A program made the translations under genes and the position numbers. Below, piece by piece: positions 1 through 5,609 of a DNA stretch of 7,320 nucleotides. The notes below the pieces were generated by a model. It searched no databases, was not told where the DNA came from, and saw nothing but the letters and a program-made list of their open reading frames with translations. Source of the stretch: Lachnospiraceae bacterium (GTDB taxonomy: Bacteria; Bacillota_A; Clostridia; Lachnospirales; Lachnospiraceae); the NCBI GenBank assembly GCA_017540915.1, contig JAFYAD010000196.1, positions 1 to 7,320 of the forward strand, written 5' to 3'. Every line of letters starts with the position of its first letter. The stretch's first letter is position 1.

Positions 1-1
1 C

Positions 2-100
2 AATCTCACATCAGTGCATATGTATGTGATCATGCCTCATCTACTGGATAGGATGTTAATAGTAATGATTTATAATATACTTAGTTCCTCGAAAAAATGA
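2..100 (+). CDS. Possible 3' end of an upstream gene cut by the window edge
   Basis: The frame starting at base 2 stays open for 32 codons and ends in TGA at 98-100, so its stop overlaps the ATG of the next gene in an ATGA arrangement (97-100). That layout is common between coupled genes, and the next gene has no evident Shine-Dalgarno sequence of its own, which would fit translational coupling. The encoded peptide (NLTSVHMYVIMPHLLD and on, ending SSSKK) matches no family I recognise. In related bacteria a NusG domain II protein often precedes this membrane gene, but I do not see its usual C-terminal motif. An open run of this length in AT-rich DNA could arise by chance. It may instead be non-coding leader. 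Confidence 0.2.
   Translation, partial: NLTSVHMYVIMPHLLDRMLIVMIYNILSSSKK
71..76 (+). promoter_or_regulatory. Isolated -10-like TATAAT upstream of the Gx transporter gene
   Basis: A perfect TATAAT lies 20 bases before the ATG at 97. No convincing -35 element is found 15-19 bases upstream (the 17-base spacer position reads ATAGGA), and there is no extended -10 TG. If real, transcription would start near base 83 and leave a leader of only about 14 bases. AT-rich spacers produce this hexamer by chance, so this is a weak call. Confidence 0.2.
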
Positions 101-612
101 GCAATCTGGATAATGAGAAAGTCAGCTCAAAAATAGCATATTTAGGTTTGATGATCGCTCTTGCGCTTATATTCAGTTTCGTAGAGAGCCTGATACCTGT
201 GAATTTCGGTATCCCCGGAGTGAAGCTCGGTCTGGCGAATATAGTGACAGTTCTGTGTCTTTATATGCGTGATGTCAGGTACGCGGCGACGGTTTCCGTA
301 ATCCGTGTGATAATCTCGGGACTTTTATTTGGGAACCTTTTTGGCATATTGTACGGGCTGTCCGGTGCGATATTAAGCCTTGCGGCAATGTGTATCCTGA
401 AGCGGTTTCTTAATATGGTTACGGTATCTGCGGTGGGAGGCATATGTCATAACATTGGACAGCTTTTGATGGCAGCACTTGTAGTTTCTGAAGTGCGAAT
501 CTTTTATTACCTTCCTGTATTGCTGATATCCGGACTTGTGACAGGACTGCTGATCGGACTGTTAAGCGCAGCAGTATATGCGAGGATTGGCAATCTTAAA
601 CTACAAAATTGA
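97..612 (+). CDS. Gx transporter family membrane protein (heptaprenyl diphosphate synthase component I-like)
   Basis: This 171-residue, very hydrophobic protein has about five or six membrane segments and carries the family signature GIPGVKLGLANIVTV at residues 38-52. Further family-like motifs are RVIISGLLFGN (70-80) and GGICHNIGQLL (114-124). The family (Gx_transp, PF07456) is often named heptaprenyl diphosphate synthase component I. That name comes from gene neighbourhoods; the fold resembles the substrate-binding S components of ECF transporters, so uptake of an unknown small molecule is at least as likely. The length is normal for the family. The start is bounded by an in-frame TAG at 82-84; ATG 97 is the first start after it. 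It lacks a clear Shine-Dalgarno and overlaps the TGA of a possible upstream frame, so coupling is possible. A TTG-ATG pair at 148-153 is an alternative start but would cut into the first membrane segment. The family call is firm; the substrate is unknown. Confidence 0.85.
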   Translation: MSNLDNEKVSSKIAYLGLMIALALIFSFVESLIPVNFGIPGVKLGLANIVTVLCLYMRDVRYAATVSVIRVIISGLLFGNLFGILYGLSGAILSLAAMCILKRFLNMVTVSAVGGICHNIGQLLMAALVVSEVRIFYYLPVLLISGLVTGLLIGLLSAAVYARIGNLKLQN

Positions 613-621
613 GATACACCA

Positions 622-696
622 GCCGGCCGTGATGACATGTACACTTTACCCGGCAGTTAACTGAATAAATAGGATTGCAAATCTGATAAGGCCGGC
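622..696 (+). repeat. Spaced perfect 7-bp inverted repeat in the Gx transporter-ruvA gap
   Basis: GCCGGCC (622-628) and GGCCGGC (690-696) are exact reverse complements separated by 61 bases. The spacer contains a 10-base perfect palindrome, CAGTTAACTG, at 654-663. The whole gap (613-732) holds no gene. The nearest T-run (710-715) begins 13 bases beyond the right arm, too far for a standard intrinsic terminator. A protein-binding site pair or a long-loop RNA structure ahead of ruvAB are alternatives. No good -35/-10 pair for ruvA was found here; the best, TTGCAA (675-680) with TTAAAG (698-703), is weak. Confidence 0.35.
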
Positions 697-732
697 GTTA
701 AAGAAAATATTTTTTATAATCGGAGAAGAAAA

Positions 733-1347
733 ATGTTATCGTATCTGAAAGGTTTATACACAGAGAATGACATAGACACCATCACCGTGGAATGCGGCGG
801 AGTGGGATACAGGGTTTATGTTCCCGTGACGGCGCTGCCACACCTGCCTGCTATTGGTGGAGAGGTTAAGATTTATACATATTTTAAGCCGGCTGAGGAT
901 TGCTTCAGCATATATGGATTCATCAGGAAAGACGACCTCAATGTGTTCAAGCAGCTCATAAAGGTGAGCGGCGTGGGACCGAAAGTGGCTATGGCTATAC
1001 TGGGAACATTGAGTGCGGATGATCTTCGATTTGCGGTGGCTGCCGAGGATGATAAATCTATATCGAAGGCCCCCGGTGTGGGTACAAAGATCGCCAAAAA
1101 GATAGTGCTGGAGCTTAAGGACAAACTGGGAGTTGCTGTGGGTGAAGCTTCATCTGAGGGAACAGGTGTTGTACCCGGCATAATGAGCGGGAACAACGCT
1201 CTTAACAGCGTCAGAAGCGATGCACTGGAAGCTTTGACCGCACTGGGTTACACATCTACCGAGAGCCTCAAGGCAATCTCCAAGGTGGAGTTTGATGAGA
1301 ATACACCGGTTGAATTACTGATAAAAATGGCTTTGAGGGAAATGTAA
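733..1347 (+). CDS. ruvA: Holliday junction branch migration protein RuvA
   Basis: RuvA tetramers bind four-way DNA junctions in the cytoplasm and hold them in a planar form while RuvB rings drive branch migration during recombinational repair. The 204-residue length is typical. The N-terminal OB-fold domain spans about residues 1-64 and opens with MLSYLKGLY. The acidic pin that separates strands at the crossover is present as E55-D56. Two helix-hairpin-helix motifs follow, VSGVGPKVAMAIL (78-90) and KAPGVGTKIAKKIVLEL (112-128). After a flexible, Gly/Ser-rich linker (about 137-158) comes the C-terminal three-helix domain that contacts RuvB (about 159-204). The ATG at 733 has a Shine-Dalgarno GGAG at 722-725. 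The stop TAA (1345-1347) directly abuts the ruvB start. No ruvC lies in the window, as is usual in Firmicutes, where RecU commonly serves as resolvase. Confidence 0.97.
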   Translation: MLSYLKGLYTENDIDTITVECGGVGYRVYVPVTALPHLPAIGGEVKIYTYFKPAEDCFSIYGFIRKDDLNVFKQLIKVSGVGPKVAMAILGTLSADDLRFAVAAEDDKSISKAPGVGTKIAKKIVLELKDKLGVAVGEASSEGTGVVPGIMSGNNALNSVRSDALEALTALGYTSTESLKAISKVEFDENTPVELLIKMALREM

Positions 1348-2349
1348 ATGTCTGAAGAACAACGCAGGATAATATCCACCACAATTCAAAAAGAAGACGT
1401 AAACCTTGATGTGAAGATTCGTCCCCAGAGGCTGGATGACTATATCGGTCAGACCAGGGCAAAGGAGAATATGCGTATCTATATCGAGGCGGCAAAAAAG
1501 AGAAATGAGCCATTGGATCATGTTTTACTGTACGGTCCTCCTGGACTCGGCAAGACAACACTGGCTGGCATCATAGCCAATGAGATGGGCGTAAACTTAA
1601 AGGTTACATCCGGTCCTGCCATAGCAAAGCCCGGTGAGATGGCAGCAATACTGTCGGGACTCGGAGAGAATGATATTCTGTTCGTGGACGAGATACACAG
1701 GTTAAACCGTCAGGTTGAGGAAGTGCTGTACCCTGCCATGGAGGACTATGTTATAGATATCATGATAGGAAAAGGCCAGACCGCAAGATCCATAAGGCTT
1801 GATCTGCCAAAGTTTACACTGGTGGGAGCTACCACCAGGGCAGGACTTCTGTCTGCACCGCTTCGTGACAGATTCGGTGTTATGCATCATCTTGAATTTT
1901 ATAATACAAAGGAACTGTACCAGATAGTTATGGCAACTGCCGGAAAGCTCAATGTGGAGATAGAACCGGACGGCGCCATGGAGCTTGCAAGGAGAAGCCG
2001 CGGTACGCCTCGTCTTGCCAACAGACTTTTGAAACGTGTCAGAGATTTTGCGGAGATCAAATATGACGGAGTCGTCACCAAAGAGGTTGCCGATAATGCG
2101 CTGGATCTTCTGGAGGTTGATAAACTGGGACTGGATGTAAACGATCAAAGACTACTGACCACCATCATAGAGAAATTCGGAGGCGGACCAGTGGGTCTTG
2201 ACACCCTGTCTGCTGCCATCGGAGAAGACAGTGGCACCATTGAGGATGTATACGAGCCTTATCTCGTGATGAACGGCCTCATCAACCGCACACCCAAGGG
2301 GCGCGTTGTTACCGAACTTGGGTATAAGCATATGGGGATCGGACAGTAA
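1348..2349 (+). CDS. ruvB: Holliday junction branch migration ATPase RuvB
   Basis: RuvB is the AAA+ motor that forms hexameric rings on DNA arms and pumps them through the RuvA-held junction. The 333-residue length is standard. Visible motifs in order are Walker [10 protein letters not shown] (63-71), Walker B LFVDEIH (111-117), sensor 1 ATTRAG (161-166), the arginine-finger segment LRDRFG (172-177), sensor 2 [12 protein letters not shown] (219-230), and a C-terminal winged-helix DNA-binding domain from about residue 257 with the basic hairpin RTPKGR (314-319). All key residues are intact, so the enzyme should be functional. ATG 1348 follows the ruvA stop with no gap and has its Shine-Dalgarno (GAGGGA, 1335-1340) inside the end of ruvA, so the two genes are co-transcribed and probably coupled. 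No strong intrinsic terminator follows; a weak hairpin lies about 65 bases downstream. Confidence 0.98.
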   Translation: MSEEQRRIISTTIQKEDVNLDVKIRPQRLDDYIGQTRAKENMRIYIEAAKKRNEPLDHVLLYGPPGLGKTTLAGIIANEMGVNLKVTSGPAIAKPGEMAAILSGLGENDILFVDEIHRLNRQVEEVLYPAMEDYVIDIMIGKGQTARSIRLDLPKFTLVGATTRAGLLSAPLRDRFGVMHHLEFYNTKELYQIVMATAGKLNVEIEPDGAMELARRSRGTPRLANRLLKRVRDFAEIKYDGVVTKEVADNALDLLEVDKLGLDVNDQRLLTTIIEKFGGGPVGLDTLSAAIGEDSGTIEDVYEPYLVMNGLINRTPKGRVVTELGYKHMGIGQ

Positions 2350-2382
2350 GGGTGAATAGTAACATTAATAGCATTATTTCAC

Positions 2383-2411
2383 TTGTAAAATTCCCTGCAA
2401 TAGTATATCAT
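2383..2411 (+). promoter_or_regulatory. Predicted sigma-A-type promoter for the zapA gene group
   Basis: TTGTAA (2383-2388; 4 of 6 to consensus) and TATCAT (2406-2411; 5 of 6) are separated by exactly 17 bases. Transcription would start near 2418 and give a leader of about 67 bases before the zapA ATG. It sits in the 135-base gap after ruvB, where a new transcription unit would be expected. A second, less supported -10 candidate is GATAAT (2457-2462), without a matching -35. This is a prediction by eye. Confidence 0.45.
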
Positions 2412-2414
2412 AGG

Positions 2415-2434
2415 GGATGTATTTGTAAACATCC
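2415..2434 (+). terminator. Weak hairpin between ruvB and zapA (possible terminator or 5' leader stem)
   Basis: GGATGT (2415-2420) and ACATCC (2429-2434) form a perfect 6-bp stem with an 8-base loop. A T-rich stretch, TTTGTTTTTAT (2442-2452), begins seven bases after the stem, further than in a canonical intrinsic terminator, and the stem has only three G-C pairs. It could end some ruvB transcripts, or sit at the very 5' end of the zapA transcript if the promoter at 2383-2411 is used. It competes with a second stem (2390-2396 with 2412-2418). Confidence 0.3.
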
Positions 2435-2484
2435 GACTACATTTGTTTTTATATTTGATAATTGGGGTTTCGGAGGGGTAAAAC

Positions 2485-3465
2485 ATGAACACAAAGGCTA
2501 CCACAAGGGTTAATATCTGCGGGAAAACATACAATCTGTCCGGCTTTGAGGACGAAGAGTATCTTCTGCAGGTAGCTGCCTATATTGAGTCCAGGATCAA
2601 CGAGGTGATATCTTTTTCCGGATATAACCGTCTGCCTGAGGATCTGAAGGTTTTGATGACCGAGATCAATATCGCAGATGATTATTTCAAGGCCAGGAAT
2701 ACGGCAGAAGCGAACGCAAAGTCTGCAGATACCTTATCAAAAGAGGTTTACGAGCTTAAACAGAAGCTTGTGGATCTTGAGATGCAGGGCAATTCCGAGC
2801 AGGAAAAAAATAAAACCGCTTTAGGGAAAAAAGAGCAGCTTTTGCGTGCCCAGATAGAGACCCTCACCAAGGAAAACCGTCAGAAAGATACTCGTATTGC
2901 GGAGCTTGACACCGACAGGAGCGAGAGGATCAAACGCATTTCAGAGCTTGAGGATGATGATCATGAGAAGACAAAGCGCTTAAAAGAGCTTGAGCTCGAT
3001 ATGGAGGACAGCGAGCGCAGGATCAAGGATCTCGAAAAGAAAAACCGTGAGCTTGAGAGCGAGCTGAAAGAGAAGGATAAGCGGATCGAGGAACTGGAGT
3101 ATCATAACGAAAAGGAAAAGGATCTTCAGGAAGCCGAAAAGAACGAGAAGATAAAGAAAGCCGAGGCAGAGGTCAGCGAACTGAAGTCAAAGCTGGAGGA
3201 TAAGACCAGGGAGCTTGAAGCTAAAGATAAAGAGCTTGAAAACAAAGATAAAGAGCTTGAGGCTAAAGATAAAGAGATAGAGGATCTTAAGGCATCGGCA
3301 GCCGAATCCGGCGAGGAAGAAGAGGCTGCAGAGGAGGATGCTCCGTCGGGACTTACAAAGCCCAGGACAGCCAAAGAGGCAAGAGAAGCCATAGCAGCCA
3401 AGGCTGCCCTTGAAAAAGCCGAAAAAGAAAAAGCCGGAAGAGGTAAAAAACGTGGAAAACGTTAG
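2485..3465 (+). CDS. zapA: Cell division protein ZapA with a long coiled-coil extension
   Basis: The first ~100 residues are a ZapA domain: a short beta segment TTRVNICGKTYNLSG (6-20) and a long helix with EEYLLQVAAYIESRI (24-38). ZapA binds and bundles FtsZ filaments and helps to assemble the division ring in the cytoplasm. Typical ZapA proteins are about 90-130 residues; this one has 326. Residues about 85-270 are highly charged, almost free of helix breakers, and carry heptad-like spacing typical of coiled coil, including three tandem heptads of the form LE(A/N)KDKE (244-264). An acidic patch (274-285, with EEEE at 277-280) is followed by a basic tail (291-326; 14 Lys/Arg against 5 Glu) ending KKRGKR. 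ATG 2485 has a strong Shine-Dalgarno GGAGG at 2472-2476. The gene end overlaps the start of the U32 gene. The domain call is strong; the role of the extension is unknown and could be filament spacing or binding to membrane proteins or DNA. Confidence 0.88.
   Translation: MNTKATTRVNICGKTYNLSGFEDEEYLLQVAAYIESRINEVISFSGYNRLPEDLKVLMTEINIADDYFKARNTAEANAKSADTLSKEVYELKQKLVDLEMQGNSEQEKNKTALGKKEQLLRAQIETLTKENRQKDTRIAELDTDRSERIKRISELEDDDHEKTKRLKELELDMEDSERRIKDLEKKNRELESELKEKDKRIEELEYHNEKEKDLQEAEKNEKIKKAEAEVSELKSKLEDKTRELEAKDKELENKDKELEAKDKEIEDLKASAAESGEEEEAAEEDAPSGLTKPRTAKEAREAIAAKAALEKAEKEKAGRGKKRGKR
3214..3276 (+). repeat. Three tandem 21-base repeats encoding coiled-coil heptads
   Basis: Three adjacent 21-base units begin at 3214, 3235 and 3256. 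Each ends with AAAGATAAAGAG and differs from the others in a few bases near its start. Each unit encodes one heptad of zapA (LEAKDKE, LENKDKE, LEAKDKE), and a degenerate fourth (IEDLKA) follows. Because the unit is a multiple of three and equals one heptad, gain or loss of copies would keep both frame and coiled-coil register. Confidence 0.85.
3439..3443 (+). promoter_or_regulatory. Ribosome binding site that decides the U32 gene start
   Basis: AGAGG lies inside the 3' end of zapA, 8 bases before the in-frame GTG at 3452. It favours GTG 3452 over the upstream TTG at 3410, which has no purine-rich site at the right distance and would add only 14 Lys-rich residues that mirror the zapA tail read in another frame. 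Confidence 0.65.
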
Positions 3466-5608
3466 ATCGGAACTTTTGGCTCCGGCAGGAAACTTGAGCA
3501 CTCTTATATGTGCAGTGAATGCCGGAGCTGATGCTGTATATGTGGGCGGCAATATGTTTTCCGCCAGGGCTTATGCAGGGAATTTCTCACAGGAAGACCT
3601 GATAAGGGGCATAAAATACGCTCATTTACATGGTGTTAAGGTTCATCTTGCGGTGAACACCCTCTTCAAAAATACGGAAGTCTCTCTTTTATTTGATTAT
3701 CTCAGACCATTAGTCTTGGCCGGACTGGATGCGGTCATAGTGCAGGATATCGGTGTGATGTCTTTGATCCGCCGTTATTTTCCGTTGCTGGATATCCACG
3801 CCAGCACACAGTGCACGGTAACAGACATAAATGGTGTGAGATTTTTTGGTTCTTTGGGAATAAAGAGAGTTGTTTTGGCCAGGGAATTATCCATCAGGGA
3901 GATATCCGACATTGTGAAGACGGCAAAAACCGAGGGTATGGAGACGGAGGTTTTCATACACGGAGCTTATTGTTATTCATATTCCGGACAGTGCCTGATG
4001 AGCAGTATAATAGGTGGCAGGAGCGGCAATCGCGGAAGGTGCGCACAGCCCTGCAGACTGCCCTATCAGGATGTGTCATTTAAAAGTGATGATAAAGTAA
4101 AAGGAAAAAAGAATAGCGATGAAAAAGAGTATTATCCGCTGAGTCTCAAAGATTACAACGGAGCATACAATCTTGATAAGATGTTAGCGACAGGAGTGGA
4201 CTCTCTCAAGATCGAAGGCAGGATGAAATCACCGGACTATGTATACGGTGTTACGAAGATATACAGAAAACTTATAGATGAGTATTATGACAGTGGGATA
4301 TTACCGTCTTCCGAAGACATAAAGGCTCTTGATGATCTGGGTCACAGAGGCGGCAATACGCCGGGGTATCCTGTAATACGAAACGGAAGGGATATGGTGA
4401 CTCTTTTTGATGCGTCACACAGATCGGGAGTTACAGGAGAGGCAGATACCGGGATCAAAAGGCTTAAGATCTCCGGCAGAATGCATATAGTCCTAGGTGA
4501 ACCGCTGGAGCTTAGTCTGAGTTGCGGCGAGGTTTCGGTTTCAGTGACCGGTGGTCAGGCAAGTCCGGCAATAAAAGCGCCGGTGGATAAGGCCTATGTC
4601 CGGGATAAGATCTCATCCCTTGGAAATACGTTCTTTGAGTTTGATGATCTTGAGATCAATATGCCCGAAGATCCGGTCTTCATATCCGCAAAGGAACTAA
4701 AGGATCTCAAGAGACGGGCGGTTGATGAGCTTGAAATGAACCTGCTGCCGGATAGATCGGAAGATACGAGTATTCATGATGATATTGAGATATCAACCGA
4801 TCACAGAAATACAGCGGGAGCATTGGAAAAACATATAGTGGCTGAGTCCTTATCCCAGATAGAGATCGCTTTAAGTGAGACTTGTGCGGATGTTTTTTTC
4901 ATCTGTGCTTATGCCATGGATGAAGCAGATGCCGCAAAGGCCATAAAGATGATCCGCGACAGAGGTATCAGGCCAGGAGTTGCATTACCCTATGTTTTCC
5001 GGGAAAAGAGAAATGGGGACAAAGGGACAGATCCTGCGGAAACCGTGAGAAAATATCGGGAATACGGTGCGGAATGTTTTCTCGTGAGAAATTACGGTGG
5101 CATAGAGGCACTTTTATCCGCCGGAGTCGATGCGGGTTTTGTCTATACGGATCACAGTGTTTACACATGGAATAATGAGACTTTGGCTGCTTTGAGAGAG
5201 CTTGGATTACAGCATTTTACCGCACCTTTGGAATTAAACTCAAAAGAGTTATTCCACAGGGATAACAGCGACAGCGCCATAGTGGTAAGCGCTCTTTATC
5301 CTCTCATGGTGTCTGCAGGGTGTGTTCATAATACCCTGAAGGGCTGTGATGCATCGGAGTCGGAGCATGTGCTGACTGACAGACTGGGAAAGAGATTTAA
5401 AGTTAAAAGTTATTGCAGGGAATGTCTGAATGTTGTATATAACAGTCTGCCTACAGATCTTACCGCCCATATGGGTAAGATAGAAGAGCTGGGATTCGAA
5501 GCGGTGAGATACGATCTGACCGGTATGGATGAAGAGACTGTGAAGGCTGTGTTTGAGGGAAAGCTTAAGGAAACCACCGGAGGACATTTCAAGAGAGGCG
5601 TGGAGTAG
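3452..5608 (+). CDS. U32 family protein with DUF3656 (RlhA/TrhP-like, putative RNA hydroxylation)
   Basis: With the GTG 3452 start the protein has 718 residues and opens with the typical U32 N-terminus SELLAPAGNLSTL (6-18). The family signature follows at HGAYCYSYSGQCLMSS (170-185), then GRCAQPC (195-201) and SLKIEGRMKSPDYV (251-264). A DUF3656 domain lies at about 340-428, with GNTFFEFDDLEI at 391-402. A second, U32-like C-terminal part carries YPLMVSAGC (616-624). Although named peptidases or collagenases, related proteins in E. coli (RlhA for 23S rRNA, TrhP for tRNA) and B. subtilis TrhP1/TrhP2 are needed for RNA cytidine or uridine hydroxylation. Cys174, Cys181, Cys197 and Cys201 form one possible metal site, as in the Fe-S-binding relatives UbiU/UbiV; Cys624, Cys632, Cys655 and Cys658 form a second cluster. 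The start overlaps zapA by 14 bases and the stop is one base from the next start, so it is a tight operon member. The RNA target is unknown. Confidence 0.9.
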   Translation: MENVRSELLAPAGNLSTLICAVNAGADAVYVGGNMFSARAYAGNFSQEDLIRGIKYAHLHGVKVHLAVNTLFKNTEVSLLFDYLRPLVLAGLDAVIVQDIGVMSLIRRYFPLLDIHASTQCTVTDINGVRFFGSLGIKRVVLARELSIREISDIVKTAKTEGMETEVFIHGAYCYSYSGQCLMSSIIGGRSGNRGRCAQPCRLPYQDVSFKSDDKVKGKKNSDEKEYYPLSLKDYNGAYNLDKMLATGVDSLKIEGRMKSPDYVYGVTKIYRKLIDEYYDSGILPSSEDIKALDDLGHRGGNTPGYPVIRNGRDMVTLFDASHRSGVTGEADTGIKRLKISGRMHIVLGEPLELSLSCGEVSVSVTGGQASPAIKAPVDKAYVRDKISSLGNTFFEFDDLEINMPEDPVFISAKELKDLKRRAVDELEMNLLPDRSEDTSIHDDIEISTDHRNTAGALEKHIVAESLSQIEIALSETCADVFFICAYAMDEADAAKAIKMIRDRGIRPGVALPYVFREKRNGDKGTDPAETVRKYREYGAECFLVRNYGGIEALLSAGVDAGFVYTDHSVYTWNNETLAALRELGLQHFTAPLELNSKELFHRDNSDSAIVVSALYPLMVSAGCVHNTLKGCDASESEHVLTDRLGKRFKVKSYCRECLNVVYNSLPTDLTAHMGKIEELGFEAVRYDLTGMDEETVKAVFEGKLKETTGGHFKRGVE

Positions 5609-5609
5609 A

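Noticed and set aside
1702..2148. 148-codon minus-strand open frame opposite ruvB
   Set aside because: It lies wholly inside the well-conserved ruvB coding region and shows no recognisable domain.
3126..3401. Minus-strand open frame rich in serine, alanine and leucine, opposite zapA
   Set aside because: It is the antisense reading of Lys/Glu-rich coiled-coil codons, which gives Ser/Leu/Phe-rich frames by composition; zapA on the + strand has a recognised domain and a strong ribosome binding site.
3410..3451. Upstream TTG start for the U32 gene
   Set aside because: It has no ribosome binding site at the right distance and adds only a Lys-rich stretch that mirrors the zapA tail; GTG 3452 has AGAGG 8 bases upstream and leads directly into the conserved N-terminus.
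3811..4083. 90-codon plus-strand frame inside the U32 gene
   Set aside because: It is an alternate frame of the U32 signature region with no recognisable domain.
5553..5609. Upstream ATG start for the FtsW/RodA-like gene
   Set aside because: It would add 19 hydrophilic residues overlapping the U32 gene; ATG 5610, one base after the U32 stop, gives a normal N-terminus just before the first membrane segment.
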